A DNA stretch of 54,584 bases from Eubacteriales bacterium (GTDB taxonomy: Bacteria > Bacillota > Clostridia > Lachnospirales > Lachnospiraceae), in NCBI GenBank assembly GCA_030536855.1, contig JAUNPK010000011.1:1-54584 (forward strand), in the 5' to 3' direction. Made by a program: the position numbers and the translations under genes. Under the pieces are notes generated by a model. It was not told the origin of the DNA, made no database searches, and worked only from the letters and a program-made list of their open reading frames with translations. Positions 44,137 through 53,052 of the stretch are shown here, piece after piece; within the stretch, counting starts at the first letter, position 1; every line of letters begins with the position of its first letter.

Positions 44137-46272
44137 ATGAATCCGGAATTGTTGAAGGAACGCAAGGAGAATATAGCTGACTTAATTCTTAATAATGAAT
44201 TTTATGTTCCAATGAAGACAAAGGAAATAGCAATACTTTTAAATATTCCTAAAGAAAACAGACATGAACTTCAGGAAGTACTGGATTCGTTAGTATCAGA
44301 CGGCACTATAGGGGTTTCTAAAAAAGGAAAGTATATGAAACCTGATAATTTATCAGTTACAGGTGTTTTTGAGTCCACTAAGAAGGGATTTGGTTTTGTA
44401 TGTGTACCTGACCAGGAAGATGATATTTTTATTAAATCCGGTGATACAAAAGGAGCTTTTTATCATGATAAGGTGAGAGTGCTTGTTACCTGTGAGAAGC
44501 AGAAGGGAAGACGCAGAGAAGGTAAAGTAATTGAAATTGTAAGCCATGAAATAAAAAGAATCGTGGGAACTTATCAGGATAATAAAAATTATGGCTTTGT
44601 AATTCCTGACAATGCAAAAATCACATATGATATTTTTATTCAAAAGCAGAAGAGTCTTGGTGCTGTCAACGGAAGTAAAGTAGTTGTGGAAATTACAAAC
44701 TACGGTGGTAATGATAGAAATCCGGAGGGAAAAGTTGTTGAAGTTATCGGTCATATTGATGATCCGGGAACGGATATAATGTCTATTATAAGGACATATG
44801 ATTTGCCTGTTGAATTTCCTGAAAAAGTTAATGAAGCCTTAAAATCAATTCCTTATGAAGTTGAAGAGAAAGATAAGTCCGGAAGAGTAGATCTTAGAAA
44901 TGTTATGATGGTAACCATTGACGGAGAGGACTCAAAGGATTTAGATGATGCGGTATCGCTTACAAAAGAGGGGGATTTGTATCATTTAGGAGTTCATATA
45001 GCAGATGTAAGCTATTATGTAACAGAGGGAAGCTCTCTTGATAAGGAGGCTCTTAAGAGAGGGACCAGTGTTTATCTTGTTGACAGAGTTATTCCAATGA
45101 TTCCCCATCAGTTATCCAATGGAATATGTTCCCTTAATCAGGGAGTGGACAGACTTGCACTCAGTTGTATTATGGATATTAATGATAAGGGTGTCATTGT
45201 GAACCATAGAATATGTGAGACACTTATTAATGTTGACAGAAGAATGACTTATACCTCTGTTAAGAAAATTCTCGTTGATAATGATGAAAATGAGATTGAA
45301 AAATACAGAGAGCTCGTTGCCATGTTCAGGCTTATGGAAGAATGTGCCGGTGTTCTAAGGAAAAAAAGATTTTCAAGGGGTTCTATTGATTTTGATTTTC
45401 CGGAAACCAAGATTATTCTTGATGATAAAGGACATACCATAGATATAAAGCCTTATGACAGAAATGTAGCAACCAGAATTATAGAAGAATTTATGCTTGC
45501 CGCCAATGAAACTGTTGCAGAGGATTATTTCTGGCAGGAAATGCCTTTCTTATACAGAACCCATGAAAATCCGGACCCTGAAAAAATGACCAAATTAAGC
45601 ACATTTATTAATAATTTCGGATATTCAATCAGAATTTCGGATGAGATGCATCCAAAGGAATTGCAGAAACTTCTGGAAAGAATTGAGGGAACTGATGAGG
45701 AAAGTCTTATCAGCAGATTGACACTGCGTTCTATGAAAAAAGCAAGATATACCACGGATTGTGTGGGACATTTTGGCCTTGCAGCCCGTTACTACTGCCA
45801 TTTTACATCGCCTATAAGACGATATCCTGACCTTCAGATACACAGGATAATAAAAGAGTGTATTCATGGAAAAATGAGCCAAAAGAGGGTGGAACATTAT
45901 AATAAAATACTTCCTGATGTAGCAGTGAGCACCAGCAGCACAGAACGCAGGGCGGATGAAGCAGAGCGGGATACTGACAAACTTAAGATGGTTGAGTATA
46001 TGTCTGAACATATAGGGGAAACCTTTGAAGGAGTTATATCCGGTGTTACAAGCTGGGGAATATATGTGGAACTGCCAAATACTGTGGAAGGTATGGTTTC
46101 CGTAAATGATATGAGAGGGTTTTATGTGTTTGATGAAAACCATTATGAAATGATAAATGAATTTATGGGAAAAAGTTATAAGCTTGGGCAGAAGGTGAAA
46201 GTGGTAGTTACAGATACCGATAAGATTTTAAGAACCATTGATTTTGTATTTTTGGAGGATTATGATGGCTAA
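44137..46272 (+). CDS. rnr: Ribonuclease R
   Basis: Processive 3'-5' exoribonuclease that also degrades tmRNA-targeted messages. 711 residues: N-terminal winged-helix region, cold-shock domains ([19 protein letters not shown]), the RNB catalytic domain with [14 protein letters not shown] holding the metal Asp residues and [16 protein letters not shown], and a C-terminal S1 domain from about 630 ([17 protein letters not shown]). ATG 44137 is chosen with GAGGTG upstream; GTG 44128 is rejected. It overlaps smpB by 8 bases. Confidence 0.96.
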   Translation: MNPELLKERKENIADLILNNEFYVPMKTKEIAILLNIPKENRHELQEVLDSLVSDGTIGVSKKGKYMKPDNLSVTGVFESTKKGFGFVCVPDQEDDIFIKSGDTKGAFYHDKVRVLVTCEKQKGRRREGKVIEIVSHEIKRIVGTYQDNKNYGFVIPDNAKITYDIFIQKQKSLGAVNGSKVVVEITNYGGNDRNPEGKVVEVIGHIDDPGTDIMSIIRTYDLPVEFPEKVNEALKSIPYEVEEKDKSGRVDLRNVMMVTIDGEDSKDLDDAVSLTKEGDLYHLGVHIADVSYYVTEGSSLDKEALKRGTSVYLVDRVIPMIPHQLSNGICSLNQGVDRLALSCIMDINDKGVIVNHRICETLINVDRRMTYTSVKKILVDNDENEIEKYRELVAMFRLMEECAGVLRKKRFSRGSIDFDFPETKIILDDKGHTIDIKPYDRNVATRIIEEFMLAANETVAEDYFWQEMPFLYRTHENPDPEKMTKLSTFINNFGYSIRISDEMHPKELQKLLERIEGTDEESLISRLTLRSMKKARYTTDCVGHFGLAARYYCHFTSPIRRYPDLQIHRIIKECIHGKMSQKRVEHYNKILPDVAVSTSSTERRADEAERDTDKLKMVEYMSEHIGETFEGVISGVTSWGIYVELPNTVEGMVSVNDMRGFYVFDENHYEMINEFMGKSYKLGQKVKVVVTDTDKILRTIDFVFLEDYDG

Positions 46273-46741
46273 GGACAGTTCAGGGGGTAATAAACTAATT
46301 GCCAACAATAAAAAAGCATATTTTGATTATTTTATTGAGGATAAGTATGAGGCAGGAATTTCTCTTCATGGTACAGAAGTTAAATCTATGAGAATGGGAA
46401 AATGTTCCATAAAGGAGTCGTATATACAGATTATTAATGGTGAAGTCTTTGCTATTAATATGAATATTACTCCTTATGAAAAGGGCAATATATTCAATAA
46501 GGATCCATTAAGGCCTAAAAAACTCCTTCTTCATAAGAGCGAGATTAATAAGCTGACAGGCCAGTTGGCTACAAAAGGGTATACATTGGTTCCTCTTCAG
46601 GTATATCTTAAGAACGGGAAGATGAAGATGGAAATAGGACTTGCTAAGGGTAAGAAAAATTTTGACAAGAGAGATTCAATAGCTAAAAAGGATCAGCAAA
46701 GAGAAGCAGCAAAAGAGTTTAAGATTAGAAATCTTGGATAA
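46265..46741 (+). CDS. smpB: SsrA-binding protein SmpB
   Basis: Carries tmRNA to stalled ribosomes. 158 residues with the OB-fold motifs [34 protein letters not shown] and the basic tail [22 protein letters not shown] 46265 lies 6 bases after GGAGG; ATG 46262 is too close. Its gene ends 89 bases before ssrA, and rnr overlaps upstream, grouping the trans-translation functions. Confidence 0.97.
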   Translation: MAKDSSGGNKLIANNKKAYFDYFIEDKYEAGISLHGTEVKSMRMGKCSIKESYIQIINGEVFAINMNITPYEKGNIFNKDPLRPKKLLLHKSEINKLTGQLATKGYTLVPLQVYLKNGKMKMEIGLAKGKKNFDKRDSIAKKDQQREAAKEFKIRNLG

Positions 46742-46768
46742 AATTTATATTAAAAATGCTGTGTTTTC

Positions 46769-46797
46769 TTGACTTTAACATGAATATAATGTTAAAT
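46769..46797 (+). promoter_or_regulatory. Probable ssrA promoter
   Basis: TTGACT (46769-46774), 17-base spacer, TTAAAT (46792-46797). A TATAAT at 46785-46790 is nearer but only 10 bases from this -35. Confidence 0.4.
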
Positions 46798-46830
46798 TAT
46801 AAAAGCCACTAATAACAGGTGGTTATATTT

Positions 46831-47186
46831 GGGCTTGTAAAGGTTTCGACTGGGGTTTTGAAACTGGTGAAGCAATCCGTATGCAATGCGTTAAATGGCA
46901 AATCTAAATATAAACGCTAACGAAAATTTAGCTTACGCTGCCTAGTTGCAGCAGTCTGACCTAGGGCACTCACACCTTAGGACCCAGGCTTCGATTATGT
47001 GAGAAACGACATAACCTAAGCTTTGCGGTTATGGGCGTATCATGAAGCTACTAAAATCAGCAGGGTGTTAGTTCCCGGCTGATGGAGGGAACAAAACAGG
47101 GCGAGCCTGTTTATAAATAACTGACTAAGATTGTAGAAGAACAGCGGAGGAGCTTTAGGACAGGGGTTCGACTCCCCTCAGGTCCA
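46831..47186 (+). ncRNA. ssrA: Transfer-messenger RNA (tmRNA)
   Basis: The tRNA-like ends pair: 5' GGGCTTG with 3' CAGGTCC plus discriminator A; the T-loop GGTTCGACTCC is present and the 5' part AAAGGTTTCGACTGGGG is typical. The tag frame runs from GCA 46898 to TAG 46945 and reads ANLNINANENLAYAA. Pseudoknot-rich sequence follows. CCA is not encoded. It lies directly after smpB. Confidence 0.96.
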
Positions 47187-47190
47187 CTTA

Positions 47191-47227
47191 AAAATCGCGT
47201 AAATTTAAGGGTTTACGCGATTTTTTA
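47191..47227 (+). terminator. Terminator of ssrA
   Basis: AAAATCGCGTAAA pairs with TTTACGCGATTTT, then TTATTT. Confidence 0.9.
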
Positions 47228-47419
47228 TTTGTTGCAGAGCACACCCTGATGTCAACTTTTGATATAATAAAATAAGTGAGATAGTATATGACAAAGTAGG
47301 ATAAAATATGATAAATAAGACAAAGTGATAAAGTAAGATAAAAAGGGGTTGAGTATTTTAATTTATCTGCCGATAAAAGTAATAGAAAACTTAATTTATC
47401 ATTTTTAATTGGTCGAAAA

Positions 47420-47517
47420 GGATTTCGGACTGTATTTTCTCAGTTCCCCAATCCTATAACCAGTTAATTGATATGTGTATTTTGGTAAAAGGAATTACCA
47501 GTTCATGTGGAAAGGAG
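47420..47517 (+). promoter_or_regulatory. Structured leader of the EF-hand gene
   Basis: Hairpin 1 (47420-47454): GGATT/AATCC outside and GGACTG/CAGTTCC inside. Hairpin 2 (47484-47499): GGTAA/TTACC with loop AAGGAA. The ribosome binding site AAAGGAG (47511-47517) sits within GGA...TCC. GGA in a hairpin loop plus GGA at the ribosome binding site is the layout of CsrA targets; this is inference only. Confidence 0.4.
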
Positions 47518-47523
47518 TCCGGT

Positions 47524-48714
47524 ATGAAAATACATAACAGTTCAATTACTATGTCTGCAACACATCATGAGTCATCTTTTTCTTATAAAGAGTCAATGAC
47601 AATGGAGGCTGCAAAATCGAAAGGTGTTGTTGGTGCAATTCTTACTTTATCGCAAGAAGCAAGTGGAAAAAGCGTTAAAGATGCTATGGTAGATTACCAA
47701 AAGCAGGAAAAAGAAGAAGCAAAGAAGAAAAAACAGGAAAATGAGGCAAGGTCAATACAAGAAATGGCTGAGCGAATGAGAACCGAGAATACAGGCAATC
47801 AATATGATATTCCAGATGATATTGATATGAAGATTAAGTTGCTCAGACAAATACTTGCGGCACTTAGAGGCGAGAAGGTTCCAGAAGACTGCAAAATTAA
47901 GCCAAGTGATAGCGGTAGCGTAACAGATCTTCGTTCAGCTCAATTTAAGAAACTTGAAGGCTTTGAATTTAATCTTTCAACAAAAACAAGTGTAGGTTTA
48001 GGTTCAATTTCAATTGATGGAATTGGCACAAATAGAACAGGAACAACCTGGCAGAAAATAACTGCAACAAGCGGATTTATAAGCGAGTCTGAAAGCACAA
48101 CCTTTGCGACAAAAGGAATAGTTCAGACAGCAGACGGAAGAAACATTGATTTTAATATGGAAGTGTCAATGTCGAGAGCTTTCATGCAGGAGACCAACCT
48201 ATTAGAGGTAAAGGAATATATTAAAACGGATCCTCTTATGATTAATCTTGATACAAATATTGGAGCAGTAAGTGACCAGAAATTCTTCTTTGACTTAGAT
48301 GCAGATGGAAAAGAAGAGAAGATTTCATTTGCAGGTCAGGGATCAGGATTTTTGGCACTGGATAAAAACGGTGATGGGAAAATAAATGATGGCTCTGAAC
48401 TTTTCGGAACAAGTAGCGGAGATGGATTTAAGGATTTAGCTACCTATGATGAAGATGGTAATGGCTGGATTGATGAGAATGACAGTATCTTTAACAGACT
48501 CAAAGTGTGGACGAAAGATGAAAATGGTAATGATTTTCTCATTGATTTGAAGAAAGCTGATGTAGGTGCTATATATCTTCGAAATGCAGATACACAGTTC
48601 AGTTTGAAGGATGATGAAAACGAGCTGAATGCCGAGATAAAGAAAACAGGAATTTATTTGAGAGAAAGCACAGGTGCAGTTGGTACTCTAAATCATGTGG
48701 ATCTTGTTGTATAG
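47524..48714 (+). CDS. EF-hand-type calcium-binding protein of unknown role
   Basis: A 396-residue protein with no signal peptide or membrane segment. The N-terminus is Ser/Met/His-rich, then a Lys/Glu-rich coiled stretch near residues 60-95 (QKQEKEEAKKKKQENEAR), a beta-rich middle, and at about 255-330 three Asp-rich calcium loops: DLDADGKEE, DKNGDGKINDGSE and DEDGNGWIDEND, separated by FFFDL, GFLAL and DLATY. I recall similar proteins in flagellated clostridia and proteobacteria, without known function. AAAGGAG precedes ATG 47524. A 22-residue ORF and a terminator follow. Confidence 0.75.
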   Translation: MKIHNSSITMSATHHESSFSYKESMTMEAAKSKGVVGAILTLSQEASGKSVKDAMVDYQKQEKEEAKKKKQENEARSIQEMAERMRTENTGNQYDIPDDIDMKIKLLRQILAALRGEKVPEDCKIKPSDSGSVTDLRSAQFKKLEGFEFNLSTKTSVGLGSISIDGIGTNRTGTTWQKITATSGFISESESTTFATKGIVQTADGRNIDFNMEVSMSRAFMQETNLLEVKEYIKTDPLMINLDTNIGAVSDQKFFFDLDADGKEEKISFAGQGSGFLALDKNGDGKINDGSELFGTSSGDGFKDLATYDEDGNGWIDENDSIFNRLKVWTKDENGNDFLIDLKKADVGAIYLRNADTQFSLKDDENELNAEIKKTGIYLRESTGAVGTLNHVDLVV

Positions 48715-48726
48715 GGAGGAAATGTT

Positions 48727-48795
48727 ATGTCAATGAATACAAGTACAATTGCTTCAAATATAGCTACCGTGATGACGGGCGCCCAATCAAATTAA
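48727..48795 (+). CDS. Possible 22-residue peptide
   Basis: MSMNTSTIASNIATVMTGAQSN, preceded by GGGAGG 7 bases before ATG 48727 and followed at once by a terminator. It lies 12 bases after the EF-hand gene stop, so it would be the last cistron of that transcript. Ser/Thr-rich, no charge, no signal sequence. It may be a real short peptide or the surviving start of a deleted gene; I cannot decide. Confidence 0.45.
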   Translation: MSMNTSTIASNIATVMTGAQSN

Positions 48796-48800
48796 GAGTT

Positions 48801-48842
48801 AAAAAAATAACCGTTCGTTTGCAGACGGGCGGTTATTTTTTT
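48801..48842 (+). terminator. Terminator after the EF-hand operon
   Basis: AAAAAAATAACCGTTCGT pairs with ACGGGCGGTTATTTTTTT with two G-U wobbles and a T-run. Confidence 0.88.
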
Positions 48843-48922
48843 GTGGTCTTGCGGCTATTAGAATCAATTGGCACATAAAAAGAATGTTTAAATGACTTTT
48901 GTGCTGTGGAATGCAAACAATC

Positions 48923-49600
48923 TTAATTCACCTCGAACTTGTAGCCCATTCCCCAAATGGTTTTAATACAATCTCCCTTTTCACCCATTTTCTTTCGAAG
49001 CTTTTTAACGTGGGTGTCAATGGTACGTGCATCACCAAAATAATCATAATTCCATACGTTGTTAAGAATCTTTTCTCGAGAGAGAGCAATACCTTTATTT
49101 TCAACAAAGTAGGTAAGCAATTCAAATTCCTTGAAGCTTAAATCAATTTCATTTCCGTCAATTTTTACAATATGAGCTGATTTGTCAATTACGATACCGT
49201 TAATCTCAGTTATGCCGTTACTGTCTACACTGTAAGTTCTTCTGATAAGTGCATCAACTCTGGCGGTAAGAATTTTAGGACTGAAAGGCTTGGATATATA
49301 TTCGTCAGCACCACAGTCAAAACCTGTTAATTCACTCTGTTCATCACTTTTTGCAGTAAGCATGATGATAGGAACTTTGGAATCTTTACGGATTTCTTTG
49401 CAGGTGTCCCAACCGTTCATTTTAGGCATCATCACGTCAAGTATAACAAGGGATATATCCTTGTTGTTATAAAATATATCTATTGCTTCCTCACCATCAC
49501 CGGCTTCTAAAACAATATAGCCTTTTTTTGTAAGAAAATCACTTACAAGTTTTCTCATACGGCTTTCATCATCCACTATTAAAATCTTTAATTTATCCAT
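48923..49600 (-). CDS. OmpR/PhoB-family response regulator
   Basis: 225 residues. Receiver domain with DDE near residue 10, phosphoacceptor D55 in LVILDVMMPKMNG, MLTAKS and SKPFSP. Winged-helix output domain: DLSFKEFELLTYFVEN, ARTIDTHVKKLRKKMG, IWGMGYKFEVN. AGGAGG precedes the ATG at 49600. No kinase is adjacent on the same strand; the closest is the divergent kinase at 50521, with one gene between, so they are likely but not certain partners. Confidence 0.93.
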   Translation of the reverse strand: MDKLKILIVDDESRMRKLVSDFLTKKGYIVLEAGDGEEAIDIFYNNKDISLVILDVMMPKMNGWDTCKEIRKDSKVPIIMLTAKSDEQSELTGFDCGADEYISKPFSPKILTARVDALIRRTYSVDSNGITEINGIVIDKSAHIVKIDGNEIDLSFKEFELLTYFVENKGIALSREKILNNVWNYDYFGDARTIDTHVKKLRKKMGEKGDCIKTIWGMGYKFEVN

Positions 49601-49683
49601 ACACGCCTCCTATGTAATGGTTAATATGTGAAATATGATATCAGTAATTTATGTAGAAAATGTGTTTAAACAAAATAAAAAAA

Positions 49684-50325
49684 TCACTTGTTCTGAAGTT
49701 CTGCCTCTCTGGCTTTTAGAGATGCTTCCTGGGATTCAAGCTGTTCCTGCCAGATTGCATATTTATCCTGGATATTAACTTCATAGTTTATAATATTGGC
49801 ATTGGAACTTGTTTTTAATATAAGCAGCATGGCAATAATAACTATTATGAGAGCAACATTAAGTATCATTGCTTTTATGAAATTATTTTTGTATCTTGCG
49901 GCTTGTATTGATAAATCACGAAGTTCACTTCTGTGGGCGATTTGCTCGTGGCGTCTTTCCATTTCGGCCTGAGTATCTATGCTGATTGGAATTGGCTGTA
50001 TTTTATCCCTTGGAATATCATCACAGTTATATAAAAACTGTTGTAGATTTTTAAGATAATTTATTCCGATAGCGGTGGTGAATAACTTTCTGTCAATAAT
50101 CTTGTTATAGAGAATAAATACCTGTTTTGGATCGCTTCCGTCTGTTTTTGAAGAAACGTATTTTATGGCATTAAGTTCATCCTTTGCAGCCTGGGCTTCA
50201 TCCTTTGAATTAAAGGTGTATCCTCCCACAGTGTATTCTTTTTTCTTAGAACCATCTTTGGAAGATGACTTTTTTGATTTCGGATTACTAACCGAATTTG
50301 TTTTATGTGAAGTTCTTTCCGCCAT
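49684..50325 (-). CDS. Single-pass membrane protein of unknown function
   Basis: 213 residues. A Ser/Lys-rich, likely disordered N-terminus (to about residue 30) is followed by a short domain with YTVGGYTFNSKDEAQAAKDE, a Phe/Tyr-rich helical part, one membrane segment near 155-172 (AMILNVALIIVIIAMLLIL) and a Glu/Gln-rich coiled-coil tail (EQLESQEASLKAREAEL). No family recognised. It lies between the response regulator (same strand, about 83 bases) and the divergent kinase, so it may belong to the same signalling unit. ORF length and codon use support it as real. Confidence 0.7.
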   Translation of the reverse strand: MAERTSHKTNSVSNPKSKKSSSKDGSKKKEYTVGGYTFNSKDEAQAAKDELNAIKYVSSKTDGSDPKQVFILYNKIIDRKLFTTAIGINYLKNLQQFLYNCDDIPRDKIQPIPISIDTQAEMERRHEQIAHRSELRDLSIQAARYKNNFIKAMILNVALIIVIIAMLLILKTSSNANIINYEVNIQDKYAIWQEQLESQEASLKAREAELQNK

Positions 50326-50435
50326 TGTAATTGCCCCTGTTCTTATTTATATAAATATACTGAAACACTGTAAAATCTGCTTTAATTATATCATTGCCTA
50401 TGACCTTTGTAAATTTCGAATTATTTGTGAACTTG

Positions 50436-50464
50436 TTGAAAACAGCCAGTCTTTACACTATAAT
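50436..50464 (+). promoter_or_regulatory. Sigma-A promoter of the kinase-lipoprotein operon
   Basis: TTGAAA (50436-50441), exactly 17 bases, TATAAT (50459-50464). Predicted start about 50471, giving a 50-base leader. Confidence 0.75.
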
Positions 50465-50520
50465 TTAGGTATTCTTAAGATTAAAAATATTGTTGATATG
50501 ATATATTTGAGGAGTGTACA

Positions 50521-52212
50521 ATGGGAAGACATTCTATAAAGTTTAAAATCACATTGCTTCTGGTGGGAACCATTGCAGCACTAATTGCTTTGCTGCTTAT
50601 ATTTAATATTGCATTTTCCGAAAAGTTTTATCTGGAAGATAAGCATAAATCCATGCTTGATTCTTACGATAGTATTAACAGTACATGCTCAGATTATGAA
50701 AATGGGAATATTAACGAAGAAGAGCTGAATACCAATCTTGAACAGATAGCCACATCCAATGCTATTTCTGTGATTATTGTTAACAGTGACTGGACAACTT
50801 ATTATGTAAGTACCCAGGGCGACGAGATGATGCTTGAACGTTTGAAAATGAGCATTTTTAACAGTGATATTTTTAAACAGAATATTTATGATGGCTCATT
50901 TTATGATAAATCCAAGCGTAATGAAAATGAAGAGAATGCAGATGAACCGTGGGAAACTAAAGCGAAGCCTAATGACAGGAATAATGGAATGGGTTCTAAG
51001 GGTAACGCAGGTTCGGAGAACTCGGATTTGTTTGGGGAGAAAAGCATAATAGATATGTCGGGGAACGGAGCTACCGAGAGCAGAAGTATTATAAATAAGA
51101 CTGATAAATATACTTTGCAGAAGGTATATGATTCAAGACTTCTGGATGATTATCTTGAATTATGGGGCACATTGGATAACGGAAAGTCAATATTAATAAG
51201 AACTCCCATACAAGGAATTAAGGATAATGTCCACATTTCCAACAGGCTGATTACCTATGTGGGAGGTGCTACAATTTTACTGGGAATAGTTGCAGCGGTT
51301 ATTCTTTCTACCTATATTTCCAGACCTATAAAGCAGTTATCTTCCATAGCTGAGAGAATGTCAGAAATGGATTTTGAAGCGAAGTATCAGGGAAGTGATA
51401 AGGGGGAAATAGGTATTCTGGGAACCAGCATGAATAATATGTCCCGAAAACTTGAGGAAAATATTTCACGTTTAAAAGCTGCAAATCTGGAACTTCAAAG
51501 GGATATTGATAAAAGAGATAAACAGGAACAGATGAGAACGGATTTTCTGTCAAATGTTTCCCATGAATTAAAGACTCCAATTGCCCTTATACAAGGATAT
51601 GCAGAGGGACTTAAGGAGGGTATTACGGATGACCCTGAGAGTATGGATTTTTATTGTGATGTAATAATAGATGAAGCTAATAAAATGAATAATATGGTTA
51701 AGAGACTTCTCACCCTTAACCAGATTGAATTCGGAAATGATGAGCTTATAATGGAACGTTTTGATATTAATGAACTGGTAAAGTCTGTTGTCATTGCAAA
51801 TGAGTTAAGAGCCGGCCAGAAAGGGATTTCTATTATTTATAACACAGATGATAAATCTTTATATGTGTGGGCGGATGAATATAAGGTGGAAGAGGTTATT
51901 ACAAACTATATTTCCAATGCAATTAACCACTGTAGCCGGGAGAATATAATTGAAGTAAGAGTTGGAAAAATTGATGAAGATAATATACGGGTTTCAGTAT
52001 TTAACACAGGTGATAATATTCCTTCAGAGGATATAGAACATATATGGGAGAAATTCTATAAAGTTGATAAGGCAAGAACAAGGGAATACGGAGGCAATGG
52101 AATAGGACTTTCAATTGTAAAGGCAATTATGGATTCCATGGGTAAGTCCTGCGGTGTGGAAAACCTGGAGAATGGCGTTGTCTTCTGGTTTGACCTTGAT
52201 TGTAAATTATGA
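50521..52212 (+). CDS. Sensor histidine kinase
   Basis: 563 residues. Membrane segments near 8-30 and 240-262 flank a large extracytoplasmic region with an Asn/Glu/Gly-rich insert at about 135-180. HAMP follows (ISRPIKQLSSIAERMSEMDF), then HisKA with H348 in NVSHELKTPIALIQGYAEG, and the ATPase domain with NAINHCS, NTGDNIP and GGNGIGLSIV. GAGGAG precedes ATG 50521. A lipoprotein gene follows after 75 bases. The regulator at 48923 is the probable partner. Confidence 0.93.
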   Translation: MGRHSIKFKITLLLVGTIAALIALLLIFNIAFSEKFYLEDKHKSMLDSYDSINSTCSDYENGNINEEELNTNLEQIATSNAISVIIVNSDWTTYYVSTQGDEMMLERLKMSIFNSDIFKQNIYDGSFYDKSKRNENEENADEPWETKAKPNDRNNGMGSKGNAGSENSDLFGEKSIIDMSGNGATESRSIINKTDKYTLQKVYDSRLLDDYLELWGTLDNGKSILIRTPIQGIKDNVHISNRLITYVGGATILLGIVAAVILSTYISRPIKQLSSIAERMSEMDFEAKYQGSDKGEIGILGTSMNNMSRKLEENISRLKAANLELQRDIDKRDKQEQMRTDFLSNVSHELKTPIALIQGYAEGLKEGITDDPESMDFYCDVIIDEANKMNNMVKRLLTLNQIEFGNDELIMERFDINELVKSVVIANELRAGQKGISIIYNTDDKSLYVWADEYKVEEVITNYISNAINHCSRENIIEVRVGKIDEDNIRVSVFNTGDNIPSEDIEHIWEKFYKVDKARTREYGGNGIGLSIVKAIMDSMGKSCGVENLENGVVFWFDLDCKL

Positions 52213-52287
52213 TAGAATTTCTACAGTATAAAGATAAGAATCGTGGTAAATCTAGTTATAGAAATATGGGTAGGAACGGAGACTGGT

Positions 52288-53049
52288 ATGAAGAGAAATT
52301 CATTAAATAAATGCATTGCATTGGGAACGTCTGTTATGTGTTTGTTTTCATTGGCGGGATGCAAGAATGATGTCAAATTAACAAGTGAACAAAATGAACT
52401 TATAGCTGAATATACAGCAGGTGTCCTTCTTAAGTATTCTTATGAAAATGAGTGGAAGTATACTAAGCTTAACACTGCCTTGAATACGTATAACAATAAG
52501 AATAACACATCTGCAACAAAGCCATCAGGTTCCAATAGTAATAACAACAATAATAATAATTCAGTATCAATTCCATCAGGAGGTAATGTAACAACGAATC
52601 ATGCATCTTCACAGACGTCAGGCGATTTGTGCAGTAGTCTTACACAGGCTCTGGGTCTCACCGGCACGACTATAAGTTATGAATCGGTGTCAGTGGGAGA
52701 CAGATATCCTATGGGAGAATATGTAGTATGCGTACCGGCTGAGAGTGGATGTAAGGTTGTGGCAGTGGAATTTAAGATAAAGAATGATTCGGGAAATAAT
52801 ATTTTAGCTAATACAACAGCAAGCGGTGTTGCTGTTAAATTAACAGTTAATGGCACAAGTTATCCCGGATATATATCCATGCTTAAGAATGATATGCTTA
52901 ATTTAAAATCAGTCAGTATTGCTTCTGGTTCTTCTTACAATGCAGTATTGCTGTTTCAGGTGAAATCAGAATCTGCAAACAATGTCAAAGGCTCAGTGCT
53001 TTCTGTAACATCAGGAGGAACAAGTCTTGGAACCTTAGCACTAAATTAG
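52288..53049 (+). CDS. Putative lipoprotein with Asn-rich linker
   Basis: 253 residues. The signal peptide ends in a perfect lipobox (FSLAGC), so it should be a lipidated surface protein. A short helical part follows, then a low-complexity Asn/Ser/Thr linker at about 68-105 encoded by AAT/AAC repeats, then a beta-rich domain (VAVEFKIKNDSGNNILAN, AVKLTVNGTSYPGYI) that resembles DUF4352-type immunoglobulin-like folds. AACGGAG precedes ATG 52288; the longer frame from 52243 is rejected. Likely co-transcribed with the kinase. Converges on the pectinesterase gene with only 3 bases between. Confidence 0.85.
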   Translation: MKRNSLNKCIALGTSVMCLFSLAGCKNDVKLTSEQNELIAEYTAGVLLKYSYENEWKYTKLNTALNTYNNKNNTSATKPSGSNSNNNNNNNSVSIPSGGNVTTNHASSQTSGDLCSSLTQALGLTGTTISYESVSVGDRYPMGEYVVCVPAESGCKVVAVEFKIKNDSGNNILANTTASGVAVKLTVNGTSYPGYISMLKNDMLNLKSVSIASGSSYNAVLLFQVKSESANNVKGSVLSVTSGGTSLGTLALN

Positions 53050-53052
53050 TAT

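Noticed and set aside
45625-46143. Antisense ORF of 172 codons inside rnr
   Set aside because: Shadow of a strongly supported RNase R gene; no ribosome binding site or domain. The same holds for other antisense ORFs in parE, parC, holA and gpmI.
47283-47345. Repeated (G)ATAAA(G)TA units after ssrA, CRISPR-like at first look
   Set aside because: Irregular spacing and low complexity; no constant repeat or spacers. No CRISPR array in the window.
47369-47376. GCCGATAA, an exact sigma-28 type -10 box upstream of the EF-hand gene
   Set aside because: No TAAA -35 box at 14-16 bases upstream; kept only as a weak hint of flagellar control.
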